Part shown: positions 1 through 7,597 of the stretch, piece by piece | Layout of the letters: each line of letters starts with the position of its first letter | Position numbering within the stretch: position 1 is the first letter of the stretch | Origin: an uncultured Collinsella sp. | Lineage (GTDB): Bacteria; Actinomycetota; Coriobacteriia; Coriobacteriales; Coriobacteriaceae | Length of the DNA stretch: 12,748 nt | Direction: 5' to 3' | NCBI GenBank assembly: GCA_900547835.1 | Contig: URIJ01000045.1 | Coordinates: 1-12,748 of the forward strand | Program-made: the position numbers and the translations under genes | Notes under the pieces: model-generated | The model's database searches: none | The model's input: the letters and a program-made list of their open reading frames with translations, nothing else | Told to the model about the DNA's origin: nothing

Positions 1-455
1 GCCATCTCCTGCTTCATCTTCTCGATAACCTTGCGGTACTCGGGGTCGCAAGCACCCAGAATCTGTGTGGCATAGATGGCGGCGTTCTTGGCACCGTTGA
101 TGGCAACGCAGGCCACGGGCACGCCCGAAGGCATCTGCACCATCGACAGCAGCGAGTCCATACCGCCCAGGTCACTCGTCTTCATAGGCACGCCGATAAC
201 CGGCAGCGGCGTAAAGGCAGCCACGACACCACCCAAGTGAGCGGCCTTGCCGGCGGCGGCGATAATCACTTTGATACCGCGATCGGCGGCAGTCGAAGCC
301 CACTCGTGGACCTTCGCCGGCGTGCGGTGCGCGCTCGCAATGACGAGCTCATAGGGCACACCAAGTGCCTCGAGCTCGGCGGTGCAACCTTCCATAACGC
401 CCAGATCGGACTTGGAGCCCATGATGATCCCGACAACCGGCTTCTGATCTGCCAT
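1..455 (-). CDS. purE: N5-carboxyaminoimidazole ribonucleotide mutase, PurE class I (3' end outside window)
   Basis: Cytoplasmic enzyme of de novo purine synthesis; it converts N5-CAIR (made by PurK) to 4-carboxy-AIR. The first 151 codons are present and the frame is open to the left edge; the family is usually about 160-170 residues, so only the C-terminus is missing. Visible class I signatures: the GSKSD phosphate-binding loop at residues 13-17, SAHRTP at 41-46 with the catalytic-type His43, the AAAGKAAHL segment at 67-73, and MDSLLSMVQMPSGVPV further on. The start is fixed by a near-perfect AGGAGGTC ribosome site (463-470) 7 bases before the ATG. The gene is transcribed away from the giant glycosidase gene, downstream of that gene's terminator, and has its own -10 box, so it looks independent of the sugar genes. 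Identification is secure from the motifs. Confidence 0.95.
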   Translation of the reverse strand, partial: MADQKPVVGIIMGSKSDLGVMEGCTAELEALGVPYELVIASAHRTPAKVHEWASTAADRGIKVIIAAAGKAAHLGGVVAAFTPLPVIGVPMKTSDLGGMDSLLSMVQMPSGVPVACVAINGAKNAAIYATQILGACDPEYRKVIEKMKQEM

Positions 456-521
456 AAACAAAGACCTCCTGTTGAGAGCGGTGACGCAGCGAATCCGCGA
501 CCCTTAACTGCAAATAATTCA

Positions 522-551
522 AGTATAGCCACCGATGCCGATGTGTTCGGT
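522..551 (-). promoter_or_regulatory. Candidate purE promoter with CCGAAC box
   Basis: On the minus strand a good -10 hexamer TATACT (522-527) lies about 65 bases before the purE start. At the -35 position is ACCGAACA (544-551), which contains CCGAAC, the core of the Firmicutes PurBox (consensus AWWWCCGAACWWT). The flanking bases do not match the PurBox well. The -10 is seen directly; the operator reading is inference. Confidence 0.45.
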
Positions 552-610
552 GAGAGACGGAATGCTTTGCGAGATTAAGGCCGAAGGGTCGGAGCTTTCC
601 GCCTACATTC

Positions 611-652
611 AAAAAGCATGCCCACCGTCCTTGGGTGGGACGGCGGGCACGC
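611..652 (-). terminator. Rho-independent terminator of the glycosidase gene
   Basis: On the minus strand a 15-bp stem (638-652 with 616-630, including two G-T wobbles) closes a 7-base loop and is followed directly by five T residues (A run at 611-615 on the plus strand). It begins 20 bases after the glycosidase stop codon. Classical intrinsic terminator geometry. Confidence 0.9.
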
Positions 653-672
653 TTGCTTAGCTGTTGCTGGGG

Positions 673-3600
673 CTACTTGGCCTTGCTGCGACGATGGAAG
701 AAAGCGCCGATCGCGGCGATGATGGCGCCGAGACCACCGACGGTCACGACGGTCGCCGCCGTCTGGTCGCCGGTATTGGGGATCGCCGAACCGTTCTTCT
801 TGCTGCCCTGGGCCTTGTCGCCTGCGGGCTTGCCCGCCTGGTTGCCGCCGTTCGAGCCATTGCCGGAACCCTGGTTGCCCGAGCCGCCCTGGTTGCCGGA
901 GTCGGCATCCCTGAGGCTCTCAATGGCCAGCTTGAGCTGGTCATAGGCCGCCTGGAGCTGGGTGTCGGAAGCATTCTCATCACCCAAGACGTCCTCGGCG
1001 TAGGTAATGGCATCCGTCAGGGCCTTGACAGACTCGTCCGTCTTGCCCCTGGTGTCAGTCTCCTTCGCCTGCTTGACCAGGGCCTTGAGCTGCTTCTTAG
1101 TCGGATTCTCGACCGGGACCACCGGGGTCTTCTCGAGCGCGCCGCGGGCGCTCTCGAGCGCCCTGAGCGCCTGGTCGACCTCGTCCTGCGTGGCGTCCTC
1201 ATCGCTCAAGATGGCGCGGGCGCTCGCCAGGGCGTTCTCGAGCGCCGTCCAGGAGGCCTCGGTGTAGTCACCGGCCTTGAGGTCGCCGGCAGCAACCTCG
1301 GCATCAACCTTTTCGATCGCGGTAGCGAGATCATCCTTCGCCACCGGATCGGGGACGGCCGTACCGTAGAACTTGAGCTCCGCCATGCTGCAGTAGGCAT
1401 CAACGTCGCCACCGCCGGCGTGAATCACCTTGACGGTCACGTAGCGACCGCGCGCGGCGCCAAAGCTCATCTGCTTCCAGTCGCCACGGTCGGTGAGCAC
1501 GCGGCCGTCGTTGTCGAAGGCGAACGTACCCATCGACGCGGCGGTGCCCATCTCATAACCGTCGGCAGTGTCGGAGACCAGTATCTCGGCCTCGAAGATA
1601 TCGCCGTTAGTGCCGCCGTCCTGGCGCGGCAGGAATGTAACGTCGGTGAGATCGTAGTCGCGGCCCAGGTCGACACTCAGATACTGGGGCATACCGGTCC
1701 CATGGGCCCAGTCGCTGTGCCAAAGCGTCCGCTCGTCGCCGTCGAGAGCGTTGACGGCGTTGCTGCCCTCGTAGTCGGCCTCACTCGAGAAGTCGGCCAC
1801 CTTGACGTTCTTGCGGTTCTCGGGCGTGTTGATGAGGATCTTCTCATCGACAGGGCGCATCTTGAGGCCGTCGATTGACTTCTCGATCTTGGCAGTGGCG
1901 TCTGCGACATCCTTCTTGCTATAGCTGCCCTGGCCGCTGTCGAGGAGCTTCCGAGCCGCCTCGACCGCAGTGGTGAGAGCTGCATAGGAATCCTTGGTGT
2001 AGACGGACTCGCTGTAGCCCGCGGCCTTGGAAAGCGCTGCCACGAGCGCAGAGGTATCGACACCAGCCTTGACCTCGACCTCATAGGATGCGGTCTTGGA
2101 GGGGTCGAGTACCGACGCCACCGTGATCTTTGCCTTGCCGGCCTTGTTGGCACGCAGGTAGTAGCTCACGCTATCGCCAGCCTGAACAGCGGAGACGCTT
2201 ACCACAGAGGGGTCGGAGCTCTCGACCGTCACATAGGGGTAGCCAGCGCTCTCAGGCGTAGCCTTGGCGTCGACGGGCGTAATGTCGCCTTCAAAGAACT
2301 CGGTCTGGTTCTTGCCTAGCTCGACACCCTCGATGGCCTCGACACCCTGCGTGTAGTTGAAGTTGACCTCACGCAGTGTGAGCATCTGGTCACCCGATGC
2401 CTCAAGCGGCGTGACCTCGACCTTAGTCACCTTCTTGCCCTTGTTCTCGGCAGAGAGGTCAAAGGCGTAGCGAGCCAGGAAGGAATCGTACTCCCCGCCC
2501 GCGAACTCTTGGATCGAGCCATCCTCGAACGTCACGACGGCCTTGATCTTCTGTACGGTTCCGTTGCCGCCGTTGCGGTTAACGACCTCGACGCTATCGA
2601 GTTTCGACGGCGTCTTAAATGCGAATGTCATCGTGGTGGGAAGCTTCACGTAACTCGGTAGCTTACCCTCGCTGTCCCAGTTGCCACTCCAGTTCCACAG
2701 GAACTCAAAGCCGTTGTCGCCCTCGTTATTATCGAACAGCGCGTTATAGCTCTTCTGCTGGATAAGTTTCTCGACGTTGGTCCCGTCGTCGGTCGTGAGC
2801 TCATCGTTGGTCATCGTGATGTTGAAGGCATCCTGGGCGTACTCGGCGACCGTTGGCTGAGGAACGTCCGGCATCGTCACCGTGCCGTCGCTCGCAAACT
2901 CAAGTGCGTCGCATGCCGGGCCGATAAGCCAAGATGTCGAGGGCAGTTCGACCTTTCCGGCGGTCTTGGCCTTGAGCTTGAAACTCGCCACCGCGCCAGT
3001 ACCGTTGTAGAGCTTGCCATCGCCGCGGTTGGCAAAGGCGAGATTGATAGTCTGCGTTCCGTCCACGAACTGGACCTTCTCGCGAGACAGGTTCTCCATG
3101 CCGGCAGTCGAGCCGTCCTGCGCGATGCTCTCGGACACAAACTCGAACTGGTCGCTCTTGAAGTTGACGAGGGCGCCCAGGGCGTTGACGTTCTTGGCGT
3201 CGGCCGCATAGACATCAACGGTGATCTCATCACCGGCCTCGACCTCGGTCTTGCTCGGAATCACCGCGAGCGAACCTGCGACCTTGCCCTTTTGTTTAGT
3301 GCCGCCGTCAAGACCCGCCATGGTGAACGAGTAATCGTAGACGTCGTAAACGCCGTTATCGTTGAGGTCGGCGAAGTGGTCGCGGATCTGCGAACCGAAC
3401 GTCGGGGTATCGGGCTCGCGATTCTCGAGGCCCAGATAGTTCTTCATGTTGGAGTAGTCTCCGTCGGAGATCGTGGCCTTGTTGAGGTTGGAGCCCACGG
3501 CGAAGCCATCCGTGCCGTCGGTCTTGTAGATGGCAATCTCGGACGCGGAGAAGAAATTGCCGACCGAGGCGAGCGGTGTCATGCGCACGTAACGGGCGGC

Positions 3601-6600
3601 CACGGTGCCGTCAAACGCTACCGTCTTACAATCAGCGGAACGTGCCCAATCGACCTCCTGGCTCGTCCAGTGGACGCCATCGAGACTCGTCTCAACACGC
3701 ATCTTGGTCACGGTGCCGTTGCCGGCGTCATCGCGCGGATAGTACTCGAGCTTATCGAGCTTGTAAGCGCGTCCATAGTCAACGGTAAGCGCCTTGCCCA
3801 GATCGTTGCCACCGGAGTGGAAACCGCCGTCGCCCGACTGGAACTCATGGTCGAAGGCGAGCTCGGCCTTATGGCTGCCGTAAAGTGAGCCCTCCCAGGT
3901 GATTTCCTCGGCGTCGGGGACGTTCCGCCACGGATCGAGTGCGGAGTTCGCCTCGAGCACATCGCTCCAGGCGGAGTAACCTTCGGCGTTGCGCGAACGA
4001 ATCTGGTAGGTGTGCTTGCTATTGTAGGCGAGGTCGGTGTGCGTGAACTCGGCCGCATCACCCACGGCAAACACAGTGCCGTCGACCTTAAGGTCGTAGG
4101 AGGTAGCACCATCGACCTTTCCCCAGGTGAGCTTGATGCTCGTTGGGGTCGTGGCGTCCTCGGGGGCAGCAAGGTTCGTGGGTGCGGAGAGGTTCTCGTT
4201 GAGGCGATCGGCTGTGAGCGTGGCGTCGGCGTTCACGAAACCGCCCAGCTCAAGCGTCTGCGCCGCTGCAGCAACATCGGTCTTCGCGAACTTGACGTAG
4301 ACCTTGGGGTTCGTGGTGATCTTGGTGTTGTTGAAGCTCTCGCCCTGCTCGGCCTCGGTGCCGTCCGCATCGCTGCCGTAGTGGTTGAGGTTGGGGGTCT
4401 CGCTGTAGAAGTAGACCGCCTGGCCGGCCTCGGGGGTCGCGGCGTCAAAGGTCTCCTGCGAGTCGACCTCAACCACGTTGAGTGCGGATCCGCCGTTCTT
4501 GGCGACAACGCTCGTGGGCTTGGCGGACACATTGGCCACGAAGGTCGTGGTGCGGTTGGAGTCGTAGCCGTTGTAGCCGCCCTGCGAGGCCTCGGCGGTA
4601 AAGGTCGCGGTGCCGCCTGCGGCCTTGGAGCTGTAGACGGTGCTCACATGCTCACCGTAGGAGATATTGTCGATCGTGCCGTAGGAATCGTCCTCAGTCG
4701 TGTTGTTCTCGATGGAGGAGCCGTCGTCCTCGTACTGCGTAAAGGTGCCGTCGCCCTCGGTGGCGAAGAACTCGACGATACGCTGGCTGCGGTCGGTACC
4801 CTTGGTGTTGGTGTCGCTCACGGCCTCGGGGTTGTTGTTCTCGGCGTACATCGGCACGATAGCGTTGGCCTTCACAAACAGCGGCAGCTTCCAAAGCGGA
4901 GCCTCGTAGTTGTTGAGAACCTGGCCGCCGCGATACTGCTTACCCGAGAAGTAATCGATCCAGATGGTGGGATTCTCGTCGGTGCCGTAGTTGGGGAGGT
5001 AAATCCCATTGCGAATGTCGTTGCCGTTCTCGTCTGCCTGGGTATCCTGATACACCGGTGCCACTAGGAAGTTCTCACCGAACATATACTGGTACTGCGT
5101 CGAAGTGCTTGCGGCGTACTCGGAGTTGTCGGAAAGCAGCATGGCGCGGATCATGGGCAGGCCGGCATCGCCGTTACCCGTGTCGATGTTGGCCGCCGAG
5201 GCCGCGCTCGTGTAGATATAGGGCATGAGCTGCGCCTTGAGCTTGAGGTAGAAGCGCGAGATGCCTGTGTAGGGATCGCCGTGCGTCATGGGCGATTTAC
5301 GGTAGGTGCCCCAACCGTCCATGTCAAGCATAGAGGGCGTGAACGTCTTCCACTGGTAGTCACGCGCAGAGATGATGGGGTCGCCGCCAAAGATGCCATC
5401 CATGTCGGAGCCGATGTTGGGGTTGCCCGAAAGACTCTGACCGATATACGTGGGGATATGGAAGCGAATGTACTCCCAGTTACCGCCATACTGGTCGCCG
5501 GTCCAAATGCCACCAAAGCGCTGCGTGCCGGCCCAACCATCGAGCGTGATGATGTTGGGGCGCTTGTTAGCGCCGGTCGTCACCGTGTCATAAGCTGTCT
5601 TGATGCCATTAAGACCAAAGGAGTAGCCAGATCCAACCCAGGCAACGTCGGTCTTAAGGGTAGTGATGCCTCCCGTCTTGACCTCGGCGTCGAAGTCGCG
5701 AAGCAGATGCCACGGGGTCTCAGGGTTGCTGTCGGGCTCAAGGTTGGACTGGGTCCACAAGCCCGTGCTCACACCCTTGGAGTTGGCATACTCGGTGAAC
5801 TTCTTAAGGTTGTCGACATTGGCACGCACAGCGTTAAGACGGTCGGCCGAGCTCGCTCCGTCGGAGTTGACGCCGCCGGTCTTGTAGTAACCGTTCTGGC
5901 CATAGCCGGCGCCGTAACCGTCGTTCGGCAGGAACCAGCCGAGCGGCATGTCGTTGTCCTCGTAGTCATCGATAACCTGACGAGCAGAGAACTGGCGGTC
6001 GAAATCGGTCGCTTTCATGTTCTCGGTATCAACCGTAGGGCCCTCACCGTTGAGCGTCTCGGCCGCAAGTGTGCCGTCGAGCTTGTAGCCCGTCGACATG
6101 CCAGACTCGTACTTAACGTCGCCCTTCTCGCTCGAGGACTTGCTGCCCTTGGTCTCCCACTTCTTTTGACCCGAGGTCGTTGACCAGCCATCACGGTTAT
6201 AGGCATTAAGATGACCAAGGTAGAACCCGTACTCGGGCAGCAGTACCGGGTTACCGGTCACCTTGTAGTAGTCCTGCAGCATCTCGGTTGCCACGTTCGA
6301 AGCGCCCTCGTTGGTCGCCACGAAGTAGTAGGCATCAAACTCATTCTCGCTGTGCAAAGTCGTGACCGTCGATGAGTCCGTGGAACCGAAGTCGTAGGAA
6401 CCCTCTGCAAACGTGTTTCGGAGTACGCCGTAGCCGTCACTCGTCCAATAAAACGGGTTGGGCGAGGCAACGCCGCCATCGGTCCAGTTGTTCGTGTTGG
6501 AGATGGCGATGGTCTGGTTGGTGTGCAGGAAGCGTCCGTTCTGGGTGCCGCCGCCAAAGAAGTTCTCGGACTTCTCCTTGGCGAGCGTCTGGACGGTACC

Positions 6601-7086
6601 CTTCTTATCAAGGTCGAGGGACGCGGACTCGGAAACCACGACACGGTCGCCTGACTTGATACTCATCTTGCCAGTCGCCTTGTCCAGGATCACGGTCGCC
6701 TTTCCGCCGGTGATCTCGATAGTGTCGCCCTTGTCGGCAACCGTCGCACTCGGCTTGCTGTAGGTGTCCGAGGTATCGGGCTGAGCCTGGATCTTAGCCG
6801 TGTGGGACTTACTACGCGGCGTGGCGTACTCGGAAAACTCACCCTTGGGGTCGACGTTATAACGGAAAATACCGTCCTCGAGGAACGTAATACGGCCCTT
6901 GATGCCGTCAGCGAAATCGATGTCGACGACATTCGAGGCAGACTGGGACACGGTCGCCGAGTCGACGCCCTTGAGTGGCGTGGCAATCGCCTGCTGGGGA
7001 TTGGCAAACACGAGCGTCGCTGCAGTGGCAACGAGGACCGCGCTTCCCTTCACCCACCGTTTCGTAAAAATGGAATTCCTGCGCAT
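673..7086 (-). CDS. Cell-wall-anchored multidomain GH31 family glycosidase (2137 aa)
   Basis: Secreted exo-acting alpha-glycosidase. Start chosen at 7086: AAGGAG lies just upstream and the N-terminus is a classical signal peptide (basic residues 2-13, hydrophobic 15-28, likely cut after AIA at 33-35). Approximate domains: N-terminal beta domain 36-260; GH31 barrel 260-720 with LPEYGF at 283, nucleophile candidate Asp480 (KTDVAW) and acid/base candidate Asp531 (WTGDQYGG); DUF5110-like with YEDDG at 785; FN3 967-1050; CBM32 1052-1189; dockerin about 1199-1262 with one clean EF-hand loop (D1240 LNDNGVYDVYD); cohesin-like 1269-1400; F5/8C-like 1416-1580; Ig-like 1581-1675; FIVAR 1676-1744; CBM32 1748-1908; FIVAR 1914-1985 and 1995-2065; Gly/Asn/Ser linker; IPNTG sorting motif 2102-2106, hydrophobic helix and RRSKAK tail. 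Family is secure; the substrate is not. CBM32/FIVAR/cohesin/dockerin architecture is typical of host-glycan enzymes, and GH31 alpha-N-acetylgalactosaminidase is one possibility. Confidence 0.93.
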   Translation of the reverse strand: MRRNSIFTKRWVKGSAVLVATAATLVFANPQQAIATPLKGVDSATVSQSASNVVDIDFADGIKGRITFLEDGIFRYNVDPKGEFSEYATPRSKSHTAKIQAQPDTSDTYSKPSATVADKGDTIEITGGKATVILDKATGKMSIKSGDRVVVSESASLDLDKKGTVQTLAKEKSENFFGGGTQNGRFLHTNQTIAISNTNNWTDGGVASPNPFYWTSDGYGVLRNTFAEGSYDFGSTDSSTVTTLHSENEFDAYYFVATNEGASNVATEMLQDYYKVTGNPVLLPEYGFYLGHLNAYNRDGWSTTSGQKKWETKGSKSSSEKGDVKYESGMSTGYKLDGTLAAETLNGEGPTVDTENMKATDFDRQFSARQVIDDYEDNDMPLGWFLPNDGYGAGYGQNGYYKTGGVNSDGASSADRLNAVRANVDNLKKFTEYANSKGVSTGLWTQSNLEPDSNPETPWHLLRDFDAEVKTGGITTLKTDVAWVGSGYSFGLNGIKTAYDTVTTGANKRPNIITLDGWAGTQRFGGIWTGDQYGGNWEYIRFHIPTYIGQSLSGNPNIGSDMDGIFGGDPIISARDYQWKTFTPSMLDMDGWGTYRKSPMTHGDPYTGISRFYLKLKAQLMPYIYTSAASAANIDTGNGDAGLPMIRAMLLSDNSEYAASTSTQYQYMFGENFLVAPVYQDTQADENGNDIRNGIYLPNYGTDENPTIWIDYFSGKQYRGGQVLNNYEAPLWKLPLFVKANAIVPMYAENNNPEAVSDTNTKGTDRSQRIVEFFATEGDGTFTQYEDDGSSIENNTTEDDSYGTIDNISYGEHVSTVYSSKAAGGTATFTAEASQGGYNGYDSNRTTTFVANVSAKPTSVVAKNGGSALNVVEVDSQETFDAATPEAGQAVYFYSETPNLNHYGSDADGTEAEQGESFNNTKITTNPKVYVKFAKTDVAAAAQTLELGGFVNADATLTADRLNENLSAPTNLAAPEDATTPTSIKLTWGKVDGATSYDLKVDGTVFAVGDAAEFTHTDLAYNSKHTYQIRSRNAEGYSAWSDVLEANSALDPWRNVPDAEEITWEGSLYGSHKAELAFDHEFQSGDGGFHSGGNDLGKALTVDYGRAYKLDKLEYYPRDDAGNGTVTKMRVETSLDGVHWTSQEVDWARSADCKTVAFDGTVAARYVRMTPLASVGNFFSASEIAIYKTDGTDGFAVGSNLNKATISDGDYSNMKNYLGLENREPDTPTFGSQIRDHFADLNDNGVYDVYDYSFTMAGLDGGTKQKGKVAGSLAVIPSKTEVEAGDEITVDVYAADAKNVNALGALVNFKSDQFEFVSESIAQDGSTAGMENLSREKVQFVDGTQTINLAFANRGDGKLYNGTGAVASFKLKAKTAGKVELPSTSWLIGPACDALEFASDGTVTMPDVPQPTVAEYAQDAFNITMTNDELTTDDGTNVEKLIQQKSYNALFDNNEGDNGFEFLWNWSGNWDSEGKLPSYVKLPTTMTFAFKTPSKLDSVEVVNRNGGNGTVQKIKAVVTFEDGSIQEFAGGEYDSFLARYAFDLSAENKGKKVTKVEVTPLEASGDQMLTLREVNFNYTQGVEAIEGVELGKNQTEFFEGDITPVDAKATPESAGYPYVTVESSDPSVVSVSAVQAGDSVSYYLRANKAGKAKITVASVLDPSKTASYEVEVKAGVDTSALVAALSKAAGYSESVYTKDSYAALTTAVEAARKLLDSGQGSYSKKDVADATAKIEKSIDGLKMRPVDEKILINTPENRKNVKVADFSSEADYEGSNAVNALDGDERTLWHSDWAHGTGMPQYLSVDLGRDYDLTDVTFLPRQDGGTNGDIFEAEILVSDTADGYEMGTAASMGTFAFDNDGRVLTDRGDWKQMSFGAARGRYVTVKVIHAGGGDVDAYCSMAELKFYGTAVPDPVAKDDLATAIEKVDAEVAAGDLKAGDYTEASWTALENALASARAILSDEDATQDEVDQALRALESARGALEKTPVVPVENPTKKQLKALVKQAKETDTRGKTDESVKALTDAITYAEDVLGDENASDTQLQAAYDQLKLAIESLRDADSGNQGGSGNQGSGNGSNGGNQAGKPAGDKAQGSKKNGSAIPNTGDQTAATVVTVGGLGAIIAAIGAFFHRRSKAK

Positions 7087-7105
7087 CTGGTCTCCTTTCT
7101 TCCGA

Positions 7106-7141
7106 CATGCTGAGGTGCCGAGGACGCCCCCCGGCAGCATG
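7106..7141 (-). promoter_or_regulatory. Leader hairpin just upstream of the glycosidase ribosome site
   Basis: On the minus strand CATGCTG pairs with CAGCATG (7135-7141 with 7106-7112), and inside it CCGGGG pairs with CCTCGG (7129-7134 with 7118-7123, one wobble). The apical loop has 5 bases and there is a 5-base bulge. It ends about 20 bases before the ATG, next to AGAAAGGAG. It would form in the 5' untranslated mRNA and may stabilise it or gate translation (inference). Confidence 0.5.
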
Positions 7142-7149
7142 GGAAAACG

Positions 7150-7180
7150 TATCAAACGGAGATGTTCGGTACATTCCGCA
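7150..7180 (-). promoter_or_regulatory. Candidate glycosidase promoter/operator with TGTACCGAACAT box
   Basis: TGTACCGAACAT (minus strand, plus coordinates 7162-7173) lies 75 bases before the glycosidase ATG. The identical 12-mer lies 70 bases before the PTS IIA ATG. With one flanking base this copy is a dyad, ATGT-N5-ACAT. If ATGTAC serves as the -35, a weak -10 (TACGTT) follows at 17-base spacing. A shared -35-overlapping operator or activator site is the simplest reading; the -10 assignment is weak. Confidence 0.4.
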
Positions 7181-7211
7181 CAATGGGGGCCACCCGTTAC
7201 CAAGGGGCCAA

Positions 7212-7225
7212 CTGGTAGTAACCAG
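7212..7225. promoter_or_regulatory. NagR/DasR-like dyad CTGGT-N4-ACCAG
   Basis: CTGGT AGTA ACCAG has the arm sequence and 4-base spacing (TGGT-N4-ACCA) of operators bound by HutC-type GntR regulators of amino-sugar use (NagR/DasR consensus TGGTCTAGACCA); only the central four bases differ. It lies about 126 bases upstream of the glycosidase start. A GntR/HutC gene is present in the window, but binding is inferred. Confidence 0.35.
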
Positions 7226-7409
7226 ATAGCCACCTACTAGGTCATATCAATATATGGGAGCACTTGCGCACCCAAGTTCGGAATTCTCCCAGCGGCAGCA
7301 AAATAAGCGTCAACGGCAAGGTGGGCTTAATAAGCCATACCAATTGGTTCTTCAGTCAAATACCAATCTAGCAAAAATGTACTGTTTGTCTGGTATTACA
7401 CAGACCATA

Positions 7410-7455
7410 CCTTTCCCTCGGGAACTGGGCTTCGCGAAGTTTCCCGAGGGAAAGG
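7410..7455 (+). repeat. 46-bp palindromic repeat, copy 1
   Basis: Perfect 15-bp arms (7410-7424 and 7441-7455) close a 16-base asymmetric loop, CTGGGCTTCGCGAAGT, whose last part contains the self-complementary CTTCGCGAAG. A second copy lies inverted at 12639-12684 with 41 of 46 positions identical. Two of the stem positions differ as compensatory pairs (C-G to T-A and G-C to A-T). No T run follows on either strand, so it does not look like an ordinary intrinsic terminator. Confidence 0.8.
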
Positions 7456-7558
7456 CTCAGCCGCCATCCTGCAACCTACCGGGGATTGCCATGACGTACG
7501 TTGGCTGATTTGGTTTGGAATGAGATGTTGACGGTGGCTGATGGGCACAACTGTCCCG

Positions 7559-7578
7559 GGTGCATTTCAAGATGCACC
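7559..7578 (-). terminator. Possible weak terminator after the MarR gene
   Basis: GGTGCAT pairs with ATGCACC around a 6-base loop, beginning 19 bases beyond the MarR stop codon on the minus strand. There is no T run afterwards, so termination would be weak or Rho-assisted; it may be only a 3'-end stabilising hairpin. Confidence 0.3.
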
Positions 7579-7597
7579 TAAATGTCTGTCTTTATCC

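Larger units (their letters stand above)
7226..7597. other. Dyad-rich intergenic region between the MarR gene and the glycosidase
   Basis: About 370 bases with no credible gene, locally more AT-rich than the surrounding coding DNA. It holds GGCTTA-A-TAAGCC (7324-7336), a perfect ACCAATTGGT palindrome (7339-7348), two ATACCAAT direct repeats (7337-7344 and 7360-7367), GTCTG-N8-CAGAC (7388-7405), copy 1 of the 46-bp palindromic repeat (7410-7455), TCAGCCGCC (7457-7465) able to pair with GGTGGCTGA (7533-7541), and a small hairpin after the MarR gene (7559-7578). The density of dyads suggests several operators or a structured RNA, but no known riboswitch or RNA family was recognised. Confidence 0.45.

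Noticed and set aside
664..1878. Long plus-strand open frame opposite the glycosidase
   Set aside because: It has no ribosome site or family motifs and lies opposite clear FIVAR and CBM32 domains; long antisense frames are expected in GC-rich genes.
4012..5067. Plus-strand open frame of 351 codons opposite the glycosidase
   Set aside because: Low-complexity Val/Gly/Leu composition typical of an antisense shadow; the minus strand encodes FN3 and DUF5110-like domains here.
5071..5090. Further ACCGAACA occurrence
   Set aside because: Lies deep inside glycosidase coding sequence, so taken as chance.
7162..7173. TGTACCGAACAT as a CcpA cre site
   Set aside because: Matches the cre consensus only in part (TG, CG, CA) and lacks its symmetry.
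7086..7233. Extending the glycosidase start to the upstream ATG at 7233
   Set aside because: It would add 49 residues ahead of a textbook signal peptide, covering the promoter box and leader hairpin, and has no ribosome site.
7410..7455. Palindromic repeat copy 1 as an intrinsic terminator
   Set aside because: No T run follows on either strand, and the loop is conserved with copy 2, which a plain terminator would not require.
7254..7508. 84-codon plus-strand frame in the intergenic region
   Set aside because: It crosses the palindromic repeat and several dyads, has no ribosome site, and looks like no protein family.
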